From: Flavobacteriales bacterium
GTDB lineage: Bacteria > Bacteroidota > Bacteroidia > UBA10329
Length of the DNA stretch: 61,631 nt
Direction: 5' to 3'
NCBI GenBank assembly: GCA_021739625.1
Contig: JAIPBJ010000011.1
Location: 1-61,631 of the forward strand
Made by a program: the position numbers and the translations under genes. The notes beneath the pieces were generated by a model, which had not been told where the DNA came from, made no database searches, and was given only the letters and a program-made list of their open reading frames with translations. This document shows, in pieces, positions 52,460 to 61,162 of this stretch; position 1 is the first letter of the stretch; each line of letters opens with the position of its first letter.

Positions 52460-53731
52460 ATGAGAAATGTACTTATGTTCGGGCTGGTTGCCGTTGCAAT
52501 CGCAAGCCTATCCAGTTGCGGTGGAGGCGGCAGGGGCCAACTGATCGGTGTGCAGGGCCGTGAGGAGTGGTACATGGACGATCCGTTCGGCATGTTGAAC
52601 ATTCCCATGGGAAGCTACAACATGGGACCAAGCGATCAGGATGTCCCGTACGCTGTGACTGCTCAAGCTAAGACGGTTTCGGTTCAGTCATTCTACATGG
52701 ATGAGACCGAGATCACCAATAACGAATACCGTCAGTTCGTATTTCATGTGAAGGATTCCATTGCGCATCTGCTGCTTGGCGAGGATCACATCCTTGAGGA
52801 AGGGGAGTACGGTGAACGCATCAACTGGGAAGAGTACATCGAATATGATGATGAAGAGGTGATGGAGGTGTTGGAGGAGATGTATCTGCCAGAACATGAG
52901 CGTTTCTACAAGAGGCGTGAGATCGATACACGGAAACTCAACTTCGAATACTTCTGGATTGACCTGAGAGAAGCTGCCCGCAAAGAGAACCGCGAGCAGG
53001 GCATGAAGGACCGTTCCGTGTTCATCAAGAAGGATATCATCAACGTCTATCCTGACACCCTGGCGTGGATACATGATTTCACGTACGCTTTCAACGAGCC
53101 GATGACCGAAATGTATTTCTGGCATCCTGCGTATGACGACTATCCTGTTGTAGGCGTTTCGTGGAAGCAGGCGCGTGCATTCTGTATCTGGAGGACACAG
53201 CTGCTGGACAGTTGGATGGATGGCAATGACGAGGCCTACGTGAACGATTTCCGTCTGCCCACCGAGTCTGAGTGGGAGTATGCTGCCCGTGGCGGTCTGG
53301 CATTGCAGTCCTATCCATGGGGCGGGCCGTACGTGCGTAACAGCCGGGGCTGTTTCCTTGCCAACTACAAGCCTTTGCGCGGCAACTATGTGGCTGACGG
53401 TGGATTCCATACTGTCAATGCGTCCAGATATGCTCCGAATGATTACGGCCTCTACTGTATGGCCGGCAACGTGGCCGAGTGGACGAGCAACGCATTCGAT
53501 GAGAGCGCCTACAGCTTCAGTCATGACCTGAACCCGGATTATGTCTATGAGGCCAAGGATTCCGATCCGCCATCCCTTAAGCGCAAAGTGATCCGTGGCG
53601 GGTCGTGGAAGGACATAGGATATTATCTGCAGACCGGTACCAGAACTTATGAGTATCAGGACACTGCAAAGTGCTACGTAGGTTTCCGTACAGTGATGAC
53701 CTTCCTCGGAAGGGATAAGGCGGATTTCTGA
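52460..53731 (+). CDS. gldK: Gliding motility lipoprotein GldK
   Basis: Outer-membrane lipoprotein forming the T9SS ring with GldN. 423 residues; the start at 52460 yields a lipoprotein signal with lipobox SLSSC. The body is a formylglycine-generating-enzyme-like (SUMF1) domain without catalytic role: FYMDETEITNNEYRQFV, VVGVSWKQARAFC, RLPTESEWEYAARGG, YGLYCMAGNVAEWTSN, RGGSWKD. Its identity as GldK rather than the related GldJ follows from gldL, gldM and gldN downstream. Confidence 0.93.
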   Translation: MRNVLMFGLVAVAIASLSSCGGGGRGQLIGVQGREEWYMDDPFGMLNIPMGSYNMGPSDQDVPYAVTAQAKTVSVQSFYMDETEITNNEYRQFVFHVKDSIAHLLLGEDHILEEGEYGERINWEEYIEYDDEEVMEVLEEMYLPEHERFYKRREIDTRKLNFEYFWIDLREAARKENREQGMKDRSVFIKKDIINVYPDTLAWIHDFTYAFNEPMTEMYFWHPAYDDYPVVGVSWKQARAFCIWRTQLLDSWMDGNDEAYVNDFRLPTESEWEYAARGGLALQSYPWGGPYVRNSRGCFLANYKPLRGNYVADGGFHTVNASRYAPNDYGLYCMAGNVAEWTSNAFDESAYSFSHDLNPDYVYEAKDSDPPSLKRKVIRGGSWKDIGYYLQTGTRTYEYQDTAKCYVGFRTVMTFLGRDKADF

Positions 53732-53788
53732 CCCGACAGATTTCTATCAATCAATTAACCATTCCAACAACCAACTCAAACAACAGTC

Positions 53789-54577
53789 ATGCACGGAAAG
53801 AAGTGGAAAAGTTTCATGGCGAAGCTCTATGGCTTCGGAGCAGCAATCGTAATCATCGGTGCGATGTTCAAGATCCAGCACTGGCCCGGAGCTGGCCCCA
53901 TGCTTGTTGTCGGTCTGTCAACTGAGGCCATCATCTTCTTCTTCTCTGCGTTTGAGAAACCGCATGAGGATCCAGATTGGAGTCTGGTCTATCCTGAACT
54001 TGCAGGTCTTCCCGGAGGCGATGGAGGTGACGGGGGCAAGAAGTCAGGACTCAGTGCCACTCAGGAGTTGGACAATATGCTGGCCGAGGCCAAGATTGGC
54101 CCCGAACTCATTGAGAGTCTTGGAAGCAGCCTGCGCTCACTCGGTGATAATGTCGGAAAGCTGGGAACGGTTACCGATGCTGCTGTTGCCACCGAGAGCT
54201 ATGTGACCAACGTGAAGAAGGCATCCGAATCTGTCGGAGGACTTTCTGAGGCCTATATCAAAGCATCTGCTTCGCTCGGAGCGTTGGTGGTTGATTCTGG
54301 CGAAGGTGTTTCGTTCGGTGATGAGATGAGAAAACTGGGCAGCAACCTGACGCAGCTCAATTCACAGTATGCGCTTCAGCTTCAGGGAACCAAACAGTTC
54401 TTGGAGGCATCGAGCCAACTTTATGGTGGAATGGGTGAACTCATGGGAACGCTGAATGAGTCTGTTGATGATGCCCGCAAATACAAGCAGGAGGTTGCTC
54501 AACTCGCACACAACATCAGCTCGCTCAATACCGTCTATGGCAATATGCTGTCTGCGATGAACCGCCCACAGGCCTAA
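53789..54577 (+). CDS. gldL: Gliding motility protein GldL
   Basis: Inner-membrane motor component of T9SS/gliding, 262 residues. Two membrane helices are visible: LYGFGAAIVIIGAMFKI and MLVVGLSTEAIIFFFSAF; Glu residues within the second (positions 46 and 56) correspond to the conserved charged residues implicated in proton-driven rotation. A Gly-rich linker (GGDGGDGGKK) and a coiled, helix-rich C-terminal half follow. Together with GldM it forms the 5:2 motor. Confidence 0.95.
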   Translation: MHGKKWKSFMAKLYGFGAAIVIIGAMFKIQHWPGAGPMLVVGLSTEAIIFFFSAFEKPHEDPDWSLVYPELAGLPGGDGGDGGKKSGLSATQELDNMLAEAKIGPELIESLGSSLRSLGDNVGKLGTVTDAAVATESYVTNVKKASESVGGLSEAYIKASASLGALVVDSGEGVSFGDEMRKLGSNLTQLNSQYALQLQGTKQFLEASSQLYGGMGELMGTLNESVDDARKYKQEVAQLAHNISSLNTVYGNMLSAMNRPQA

Positions 54578-54617
54578 CGTTTTCCTCATTTAACGCAACA
54601 GTAGCAACAGAATTAAG

Positions 54618-56345
54618 ATGGCAGGAGGAAAAGAGACCCCCAGGCAGAAAATGATCGGGATGATGTACCTGGTACTCACCGCCCTGTTGGCGTTGAACGT
54701 GTCCAAGGAAATCCTCAACTCTTTCGTTCTGATCAACGACAGTCTGGTGGTCACCAACACGAATTTCGAGGGTAAGAACGGCTCTCAGTATCAGGCATTC
54801 CAGCTTGCACTGGCCAATGACCAGAAAAAAGTGCAACCATGGCTTGATAAGGCTTTGGCCGTTAAGGGGGCGTCAGATTCGCTGGTTGTGCATCTGGAAG
54901 GTCTCAAGCAGTATCTGATCATGAAAACTGACAAACTGGACTCAGTAGAGGTCAATGGCCTCATTCGGGCCGTGCAGACAGCAGGTAATGACGATCAGAA
55001 GCTGGCAGCTCAGGTCCTTGTGGATTCTGTGTTCTCGTTGCGCAATGTGAACAGCAAGGACAACTATGACATTCCCACCAATATCATGATCGGTGGTGAT
55101 GAAGGGAATCCTAAGGACGGGCATTATACAGCGAAAGAGCTGAAGGCCATGATCGATTCCTTCCGCGAGCGTCTTGTTGGGGTCATAGACCCCTCTAAAG
55201 GAGGTTCTATCGTCAACGCGCTGCAACGGAATTTTGACACCGAGACGAAGTTGCGGGTCAGCGAGGCAGAGTTCCAGCCTTGGGAGCTTGCCAATTTCTC
55301 TCACATTCCACTTGCTGCGGTAGTTACCAATCTGACCAAGATTCAGACCGATATCAGGAATGCGGAGTCCGATGTGGTCAAATACCTTTATGGACAGGTG
55401 GATGCGGGCGACTTCAAGTTCGATACGCTGGCGGCCAAGGTGATCGCTCCGAATCTGGTCTTCCTCGGTGACGAATATTCGGCAGAGATCTTTGTGGCTG
55501 CGTTCAGCACCACGCAGAACCCTTCAGTTCATATCGGTAGCAAGGTGGACACCGTGAACAACAGGATCATCGGTTCCGTTGACTCGACTTCTGTGCAGGT
55601 GGACCGTGGTGTTGGTGTTTACAAGGTCAGGGCGTCTGCAGAGGGTTTGAAAGAGTATGCTGGCGTGGTTAAGGTGAAGACTCCTTCGGGCATGATCAAC
55701 TCCTATCCGTTCAAGAGCGAATACATGGTGATGAAGTCAGGTGTCGTTGTGTCACCGACCAAGATGAACGTGCTGTATCGCGGTGTTAAGAACCCGATTT
55801 CGATCTCTGTTCCGGGTGTTGCCCCAGAAAACGTACAGCCCACTTTGGAAGGCGGCAAACTTTCGCCCGATTCCAAATCAGGTAAGGGCAATTATATTGC
55901 CGAGGTCGCTGGTGGCAGCACGGCCAAGGTGCGTGTGTCGGCCAAGATCGAAGGCAAGGTGCGTCCAATGGGCGATTTCGAATTCCGCGTGAAGGAGGTT
56001 CCGAATCCTGTGGGAACGATTGCCGGTGTGCAGGAAGGCATAGTCTCTGCAAACCGATTGGCAGCTGCGCCCACGGTAATTCCCAAGATGGAGAATTTCG
56101 ACTTCGAACTGTTCTTCAAGACCACGAGATTCGATCTTGTCTATCAGGTGGGAACCGACCTTATCACAAAGAACGTGACGGGCGCAAGTATTCCTCCTGA
56201 GGCCTTGGATCAGATCAAGCGTCTCAAGAAGGGATCGAGGGTCTTCATAGAAAATATCAATGCGGTGATGTTGGATGACAATAAACAGCCTGCTGCTGGC
56301 GTTACACCTAAGCGGCTCGCGCCAATAAGCTTGCGTATCGATTAA
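54618..56345 (+). CDS. gldM: Gliding motility protein GldM
   Basis: Periplasm-spanning motor shaft, 575 residues. One N-terminal membrane helix (MIGMMYLVLTALLALNVSKEIL) enters the GldL pentamer; the rest is four periplasmic domains, including the GldM N-terminal helical domain and beta-rich C-terminal domains (e.g. NPSVHIGSKVDTV; VVSPTKMNVLYRGVKNPISISVPG). It starts MAGGKETPRQKMI, the canonical family opening. 41 bp after gldL and 6 bp before the gldN region. Confidence 0.96.
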   Translation: MAGGKETPRQKMIGMMYLVLTALLALNVSKEILNSFVLINDSLVVTNTNFEGKNGSQYQAFQLALANDQKKVQPWLDKALAVKGASDSLVVHLEGLKQYLIMKTDKLDSVEVNGLIRAVQTAGNDDQKLAAQVLVDSVFSLRNVNSKDNYDIPTNIMIGGDEGNPKDGHYTAKELKAMIDSFRERLVGVIDPSKGGSIVNALQRNFDTETKLRVSEAEFQPWELANFSHIPLAAVVTNLTKIQTDIRNAESDVVKYLYGQVDAGDFKFDTLAAKVIAPNLVFLGDEYSAEIFVAAFSTTQNPSVHIGSKVDTVNNRIIGSVDSTSVQVDRGVGVYKVRASAEGLKEYAGVVKVKTPSGMINSYPFKSEYMVMKSGVVVSPTKMNVLYRGVKNPISISVPGVAPENVQPTLEGGKLSPDSKSGKGNYIAEVAGGSTAKVRVSAKIEGKVRPMGDFEFRVKEVPNPVGTIAGVQEGIVSANRLAAAPTVIPKMENFDFELFFKTTRFDLVYQVGTDLITKNVTGASIPPEALDQIKRLKKGSRVFIENINAVMLDDNKQPAAGVTPKRLAPISLRID

Positions 56346-56371
56346 GTGAAGTGAACCTAATTCCCAGAGTC

Positions 56372-57220
56372 ATGAGAAAGTCAGTCATTGTTTTCGGGAT
56401 AATACTGGTGTCGGGCCTGTTGCCGATGACATCTGTGGTGGGCCAGAACGTACTTGACGGGGTGTATGTCAAGGAGCACTATCCTACAAGGAAGGTGGTG
56501 CCCTACACCCATCTCCGTGAGGCCGATGTGATGTGGGCCACGCGCATCTGGCGCAAACTTGACCTGAGGGAGAAAATCAACCATCCGTTGTATTACCCCA
56601 CGGAGGCCATCAAGAACCGCAGAAGCTTGGCCCAGGTCATAGTGGAAGCAGTGCGAGAGGGCAGCCTGACGGCCTACGATGCATTGGATGACGAGTTCAC
56701 CATCACGCTTACCAAGGCGGAGATCGAGCGCAAACTGAGCTATGTTGACACTCAGTATATCGAGAGCCCCGATCCTCCGTACGATCTGGTGATGACCCTC
56801 ATTCCTGAGGAGTTCGATCCTGCGTCTGTAAAGGAGTTCCGTATCAAGGAGGACTGGTTCTTCGACCGTCAGCGTTCGGTGTTGGACGTGCGCATCATAG
56901 GCATTCAGCCTGTGGCAGAGAACAAGGACAAGACAACGGGGGAGATCCGTGGTACTGAGCCGATGTTCTGGGTCTATTTCCCCGAGGCGCGCAACATCTT
57001 TGCCAGTGCCGAGGTGTTCAACCGTCAGAATGATGCGGAGCGGAAAACGTTGGAGGACATCTTCTGGAAGCGGATGTTCGGGTCATACATCTACAAGGAG
57101 AAGAACGTGTATGACCGTTCCATTGCCGACTATATGCTCAATACCCTCGATCAGCTTCTTGAGGCCGAGAAAGTGAAGGAGAACATCTTCATTCTCGAAC
57201 ACGATCTCTGGGAGTATTGA
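56372..57220 (+). CDS. gldN: Gliding motility protein GldN
   Basis: Periplasmic partner of GldK, 282 residues, secreted with a signal peptide (KSVIVFGIILVSGLLPMTSVVGQ). The mature protein shows the family sequence LREADVMWATRIWRKLDLREKINHPLYY and KMFGSYIYKEKNVYDRSIAD-like ending (RMFGSYIYKEKNVYDR). The start at 56372 is preferred; a GTG at 56351 is less signal-like. A strong terminator closes the porP-gldKLMN unit. Confidence 0.94.
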   Translation: MRKSVIVFGIILVSGLLPMTSVVGQNVLDGVYVKEHYPTRKVVPYTHLREADVMWATRIWRKLDLREKINHPLYYPTEAIKNRRSLAQVIVEAVREGSLTAYDALDDEFTITLTKAEIERKLSYVDTQYIESPDPPYDLVMTLIPEEFDPASVKEFRIKEDWFFDRQRSVLDVRIIGIQPVAENKDKTTGEIRGTEPMFWVYFPEARNIFASAEVFNRQNDAERKTLEDIFWKRMFGSYIYKEKNVYDRSIADYMLNTLDQLLEAEKVKENIFILEHDLWEY

Positions 57221-57241
57221 TCCTTTCAGCAGAAATCTGAA

Positions 57242-57275
57242 GAAAGCCCTGTGCCGATCGGCACAGGGCTTTTCT
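57242..57275 (+). terminator. Rho-independent terminator of the gld operon
   Basis: A 14-bp perfect palindrome arm AAGCCCTGTGCCGA with its complement, followed by TTTTCTGTTT. It lies 22 bases after the gldN stop, between convergent genes. Confidence 0.85.
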
Positions 57276-57286
57276 GTTTCTCAGCG

Positions 57287-57931
57287 CTACTGAATGAACC
57301 TGTAGCTCTTGCCCTGATGACGTTTCTCCTTCACCATCCGGTGAAAGTTCTCCAGCATGCTCAATGGCGAGTCCACCACTGTGGAATTGGCAAGCCAGGC
57401 GGGAACACTGCCCCCCGGGGTGCCATGGAACTCATAGACAAGCCTTGTGCGGCCACCCGATACGGGAGTGAAGGTCCATTTTCCGTCCCCACGGTCCAAT
57501 CTGATCATGGAAGGGTCGAGCGGGTAGGCTGAGGGCATGCATTTTGTGACCACGTTGACCGATCCCTTGCTCGGCCCTTTTCTGAAGAAGTACATGAAGG
57601 CGTAGTCCCTGTCGGTAACCGGCCATGGGGCCTTTAGCTTGACGTACTGGGTCTGAAGCGTGTCTCCCGAGGTGGAGATGCGTTCGGAATAGGTGCAGCT
57701 GGGAAACAGGGTGGTGAAATGTTCCACATCCTTCAGCACCGATACGCAGTTTCCCACAGGTGCATCAAAGACCGTTTCAGCGCGTGTGGCCTTGAGGGGC
57801 GATCCGGGCACTTCGCGGGTGGATATGCGTATGCCATTCTGCTCCTTTCTGAATTCCCATTCGCCCTGCGCCACAGCGGTGAACGATGGGAGTGCGAGCA
57901 GGAGGAGGGCCGGAATAAGATGGGGTCTCAT
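57287..57931 (-). CDS. Exported START-domain protein
   Basis: A 214-residue protein with a signal peptide (HLIPALLLLALPSFTAVAQ) followed by a START-like lipid-binding domain (EWEFRKEQNGIRISTREVPGS near the start, VKLKAPWPVTDRDYAFMY in the middle, WLANSTVVDSPLSMLENFHRM toward the end). Periplasmic lipid transfer or binding is plausible. It is downstream of the Fur-family gene with a 14-bp gap on the same strand, so it is probably the last gene of a three-gene operon. Confidence 0.85.
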   Translation of the reverse strand: MRPHLIPALLLLALPSFTAVAQGEWEFRKEQNGIRISTREVPGSPLKATRAETVFDAPVGNCVSVLKDVEHFTTLFPSCTYSERISTSGDTLQTQYVKLKAPWPVTDRDYAFMYFFRKGPSKGSVNVVTKCMPSAYPLDPSMIRLDRGDGKWTFTPVSGGRTRLVYEFHGTPGGSVPAWLANSTVVDSPLSMLENFHRMVKEKRHQGKSYRFIQ

Positions 57932-57945
57932 GGGGGTTGGGGGGG

Positions 57946-58362
57946 TCAGGTGGCCCTGTTGCATGCAGCGCAGACTCCGCAGACGATGGTCTGGATGTCG
58001 TTGGCAGTGTATCCGGAGGGCAGGTCTATCGGCATCTGTCCATGGCCATCGAGGCAAATGGTCATAGCGCAGGTATTGCAGTGAAAATGGGCGTGACTGT
58101 GATGATGCGCAAGGTCATTGCACCCGTCATTGCACAGTGCGAATTTGACCGCTCCGGTGGGGTCGGGGATGCGGTGGATGATGCCGCTGTCCTCGAAGGT
58201 GCGCAGGGTGCGATAGACGGTGACGCGGTCGGCCGGTTGCAAATGCTTTTCGATGGTGCGGCTGTCCACGGCCGCAGAACGCTGATTGAACAGGGCCAGC
58301 ACCTCCTTTCGGAAACCCGTGACCCGCAAGTTGTGCTTCCTGAGCAGTTTATCGGCCTCCAT
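57946..58362 (-). CDS. Fur-family metal-dependent repressor
   Basis: A 138-residue regulator of the Fur/Zur group. The N-terminal winged helix includes RVTGFRKEVLALFNQ and VTVYRTLRTFEDSGIIHRI; the C-terminal domain has the His-rich metal site HHHSHAHFHC, and two CxxC pairs (CNTC, CGVC) for structural zinc. The start codon overlaps the stop of the upstream lipoprotein gene by one base, so the two are translationally coupled. With a putative zinc-binding lipoprotein as partner, a Zur-like zinc response is more likely than iron. Two palindromes at 59294-59346 are its candidate operators. Confidence 0.9.
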   Translation of the reverse strand: MEADKLLRKHNLRVTGFRKEVLALFNQRSAAVDSRTIEKHLQPADRVTVYRTLRTFEDSGIIHRIPDPTGAVKFALCNDGCNDLAHHHSHAHFHCNTCAMTICLDGHGQMPIDLPSGYTANDIQTIVCGVCAACNRAT

Positions 58363-59177
58363 CACTCCACTGTGACATTGAAAATGACCGGCACCGCAGG
58401 ATTGTTCACCCCGTCAAATGCCCGCAGTTCGAAGATATAGCCACCAGCGGCAAGCGTGGGCGGCACTGTGGCCACGAAGTCGAAATCGAGCGCTGATCCG
58501 AGGCCCTCGAAGAACGACTCGTTATAAAGCATGAAGACATTGGCCGAGCTGTCGCGCCAAAAGCGTAATTCGACACGGCCATTGCCGCCTGTGCCCAGGT
58601 CGAGGTTGTCGCTTACGTTGCCTGCGAAGATGATGCTGTCGTTGGGGATGGTGTCGGTGAGGGAGACGGTCAGATCGGAGGTTGAAGGCAGTGTGACCGT
58701 CAGCACGGGGGGTACCGTGTCATCGCGGTTCAGCACATTGATGGAGAAATGCTCTGTGCTGGCCGAATTGCCAAAGAAGTCGGCCAATAGAATGCTGAAA
58801 TGGTAGGTGCCGGCCGTGGCGCTGTCCGAAACATGGACGGTGCGCTGTATGGTGGCCGATGTGCCGGTGATGTCAACAATGTCTATCACCTCCCAATCTG
58901 TGGTGGCCAATCTGGAATGGCCGTGGCAGTCGAAGTTCTGATGGATGTCGATCTTATACTGCGAGAGGAGCTCATCGTCCGTCACGGTCATGGAAATGGT
59001 GAGGCTGTCGCCCGAAAGCACAGAGATGACCAGCGGATCCTCTTCTCCGCAAACGATGCCCACACCGGGCGTTGGGGTGATGACAAGGTCTGAGATGACC
59101 GGGGCCTCGGTGTCGGCATCGCTACAGGCGGCCAAGGTGAAGGAGGCAAGGAGGAACAGGGCAAGAATGTGGCGCAT
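58362..59177 (-). CDS. DUF4625-like lipoprotein, putative zinc binding
   Basis: A 271-residue predicted lipoprotein; the start at 59177 gives a signal with lipobox TLAAC. Two immunoglobulin-like halves are visible: LTISMTVTDDELLSQYKIDIHQNFDCHGHS, resembling DUF4625 with a His/Asp/His cluster that could bind a metal, and a second repeat ending FELRAFDGVNNPAVPVIFNV. It heads an operon with the Fur-family gene and START protein. Family assignment is from the His-containing motif and overall layout and is moderately certain; metal binding is inference. Confidence 0.7.
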   Translation of the reverse strand: MRHILALFLLASFTLAACSDADTEAPVISDLVITPTPGVGIVCGEEDPLVISVLSGDSLTISMTVTDDELLSQYKIDIHQNFDCHGHSRLATTDWEVIDIVDITGTSATIQRTVHVSDSATAGTYHFSILLADFFGNSASTEHFSINVLNRDDTVPPVLTVTLPSTSDLTVSLTDTIPNDSIIFAGNVSDNLDLGTGGNGRVELRFWRDSSANVFMLYNESFFEGLGSALDFDFVATVPPTLAAGGYIFELRAFDGVNNPAVPVIFNVTVE

Positions 59178-59293
59178 GGCGAGAATGGGATGGGACAAAG
59201 TTCTTAAAGTTCGGGCATCATAGCACAGCAATGGTGCATAGTGGATGGTTCGGAAGGGCTTCTTCATGGGGTGTTTCAGGTCGGTGTTTGTTT

Positions 59294-59346
59294 ATGCAAC
59301 TATGCTGCAAATATAATCTGCCTTTGTTAATGCAACAGTGTTGCAT
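59294..59346 (-). promoter_or_regulatory. Promoter of the lipoprotein-Fur operon with two overlapping palindromes
   Basis: Site A (59294-59310) is ATGCAAC-TAT-GCTGCAA; site B (59330-59346) is ATGCAAC-AGT-GTTGCAT, a 7-3-7 inverted repeat perfect in its arms. Their centres are 36 bp apart. A perfect -7 box, TATATTTG on the minus strand (59315-59308), overlaps site A, and site B lies where the -33 box should be. Binding of a dimer to each would block initiation, the classic Fur/Zur repression layout. The transcript leader is about 120 bases. Confidence 0.65.
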
Positions 59347-59394
59347 GTGTTTTTTCTGAATGGCCCCCAAATGGATGTGGCGCGGCTGCTATTC

Positions 59395-59889
59395 CTACTC
59401 TTTGTCGTCTTTGTGCGCCATGAGCTTCAGCTCTGCTATGCGCGCTTCCACCGCCAGATGCAGCTTCTTCTTGCCCTTTTTGCCCATCAGGGGGTAATGC
59501 TGTCCTTCCGGCACCGGGTTCTTGCGCAGAAAACTGTTCCAGTCGGTATGGCCCGCGAAACGCATCAGCTCATCGAGGACGGACTGCGAAAGGTGGCAGG
59601 GAGCGCAATCGCCCTCGCTCAGCACTTTCATGATGTAGGCCTTGGAGATGTGTACATTCTTGTTGGCCACCAGCGACAGACGGTCTGCGCAGGTGAGCGG
59701 AATGCGGTGGTCTCCTTTCACTTTGATGCGGACAAGGTCTCGCATCAGCTGATAATGATAGGGATGTGTGAACATGTGAAAGGGATTGTGATCGGCCTTC
59801 CATCTCCCGAAATTGATGGGAGGCACTTCATATTGTTGATATTCAAAGTGTTTTGCTGTCCAAGGATAGTCCGATCCCACGCCAGTCAT
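59395..59889 (-). CDS. Unknown protein with helix-turn-helix-like domain
   Basis: A 164-residue protein from the ATG at 59889; a TTG at 59931 would add 14 residues. I do not recognise the N-terminal half (residues 1-75). Residues 75-125 resemble a putative DNA-binding domain recurrent in Bacteroidota: ISKAYIMKVL followed by LSQSVLDELMRFAGHTDWNSF, the pattern of a recognition-helix region and a conserved GYxxWxxF end. A cytoplasmic protein, no signal peptide. It lies alone on the minus strand between the promoter region of the lipoprotein operon and a divergent hypothetical gene. Confidence 0.6.
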   Translation of the reverse strand: MTGVGSDYPWTAKHFEYQQYEVPPINFGRWKADHNPFHMFTHPYHYQLMRDLVRIKVKGDHRIPLTCADRLSLVANKNVHISKAYIMKVLSEGDCAPCHLSQSVLDELMRFAGHTDWNSFLRKNPVPEGQHYPLMGKKGKKKLHLAVEARIAELKLMAHKDDKE

Positions 59890-59986
59890 TGGCCAGGAAA
59901 GGGCCAACGAAAATAGGTATTTGTTCGACAATCGGCCTATAACTTCGTCACTGTCATTTGATTACTAACCCATAAATAAAACCATC

Positions 59987-60490
59987 ATGGCAGTAGATCC
60001 CAATCTCAACTTCAATTTCACCCTGCCCGACCAGACCGGGATCCATGCCGCATTGGATGGAGCGCTGCTGATCCTCAACATGCCGACCGTACCCTATGTC
60101 AACCTGACATTGGACGAACGGAAGAACACCCCGTCCATCAGTGCCGAGCGTCTGCCCTACGTGCATGATGCGGTGAACAACATCCTTCCCGTGTTCCCCA
60201 ACCTGGCCAGCCCCAGCATTCCACTGGCCCGCGCCACAACGCTGTTCGAACTGGTCACCTTCGTTCAATCTGTGGTGCCCAAGATGGCCGAGCTCAACGA
60301 CCGCCTCACCGATCTGGGCATCAATGCCGAGCATCTGGTCTATAAGAGTATGCTCGACAGTTACAATACGGCCAAGCAGCAGGAAGGACGCATGCCGGGG
60401 GCTGATGTGCTGATAGCGGCCATCGCCCCATTGTTCGAGGATCAGGGAAGCAATGCAGAGGAGCCGCCCATTGAAGGCCCCAAGCCATGA
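59987..60490 (+). CDS. Conserved hypothetical protein
   Basis: A 167-residue protein with no signal peptide or membrane segment. The pattern LTLDERKNTPSISAERLPYVHDAVNNI, then PLARATTLFEL and a C-terminal helical part with LLDSYNTAKQQ-like spacing, resembles a Bacteroidota family of uncharacterised proteins in which 'LTxEERxxLPKMGDK' is followed by an alpha-helical tail. Function unknown. A near-match -7 box (TAACTTCG) lies about 40 bases upstream and a strong terminator follows, so it is monocistronic. Confidence 0.75.
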   Translation: MAVDPNLNFNFTLPDQTGIHAALDGALLILNMPTVPYVNLTLDERKNTPSISAERLPYVHDAVNNILPVFPNLASPSIPLARATTLFELVTFVQSVVPKMAELNDRLTDLGINAEHLVYKSMLDSYNTAKQQEGRMPGADVLIAAIAPLFEDQGSNAEEPPIEGPKP

Positions 60491-60509
60491 CCGCACCCAT
60501 GCTGTGAGG

Positions 60510-60541
60510 AACGTCCCGCCCGAAAGCGGGACGTTTTTTTT
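60510..60541 (+). terminator. Rho-independent terminator
   Basis: A 10-bp stem AACGTCCCGC / GCGGGACGTT around CCGAAA followed by TTTTTTT. It ends the preceding hypothetical gene and separates it from the third 21-bp array. Confidence 0.9.
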
Positions 60542-60558
60542 GCTGAAATGGGCGTTTG

Positions 60559-60776
60559 AAAGGCTTCAGAACGGATCGAGAACGGTGTGAATAACAAGGT
60601 AAAGGGTGTGAATAGCACGATAAAGGGCGCGATGGGCACAGAGAAAGGCCTGAAGAACAGGCAGAAAGGAGTTCAGAACAGGGTGAAAGGCACTTTCCGC
60701 AGGCTGAATGGCGCATATCGCAGTCAGAAAGGTGCCACGATCAATCTAAAAGGTGCTTAAAAGGCACGCTAAAAGG
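60559..60776. repeat. Degenerate tandem array, about 10 copies of a third 21-bp unit
   Basis: AAAGG (or AACGG, AATGG) recurs every 21 bp, with one copy of 22 and a final one of 23; a typical copy is AAAGGAGTTCAGAACAGGGT. The units are far more diverged than in the other two arrays, so the period is visible only through AAAGG and partial AGAACAGG. No spacers. It directly precedes the paralogous small gene, the last unit ending 24 bp before its start codon. Confidence 0.75.
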
Positions 60777-60799
60777 ATCTTTACTTTAAATCCATCAAA

Positions 60800-61045
60800 A
60801 TGAAAATCTTCAATGCAGATGAGGCCGGAGACCTCCACCCGCTGGGAAGGGGAAGGTTCAACTGGCTCTACAAGCGTCTGATACTGCTACAGGTTGGCGA
60901 GGCCATTGCGATACGTTACACCGACTGGAACACCAAGACACCGCCCTACAAGACCATACGCACAGCGGCCAAGAACCTGAAACGCGATTTTGACTATGGC
61001 CGCAATCCCGATGGCAGTGGGTGGTTGGTGAAACGGGTGGGGTAA
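60800..61045 (+). CDS. Small unknown protein, paralogue of the one at 26290
   Basis: An 81-residue basic protein related over its whole length to that at 26290-26538 (about 20 identities, one gap). Shared positions include EA..L, LLQVGE / FLEVGD, DW at 42-43, LKR and R.P/I-D..GW...R. No family is recognised. A -7-like TACTTTAA lies 15 bases upstream but is poor. It sits immediately after the 21-bp array and 16 bases before a TAGAGACG palindrome. The paired loci suggest the gene and the repeats spread or act together. Confidence 0.65.
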   Translation: MKIFNADEAGDLHPLGRGRFNWLYKRLILLQVGEAIAIRYTDWNTKTPPYKTIRTAAKNLKRDFDYGRNPDGSGWLVKRVG

Positions 61046-61060
61046 GGACGTTGCCAAGGT

Positions 61061-61086
61061 TAGAGACGTTGCATGCAACGTCTCTA
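61061..61086. repeat. REP-like palindrome, TAGAGACG family, 26 bp
   Basis: A perfect palindrome whose left half is TAGAGACGTTGCA; identical to the core of the element at 27019-27046. It lies 15 bases after the stop of the small unknown gene. Confidence 0.8.
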
Positions 61087-61162
61087 CGGCAAATGGCCGT
61101 GCACACATCCCCCGCCATCGGTCTATATGCGAAAGCATACAATATCTATTCCGATTCACTGA

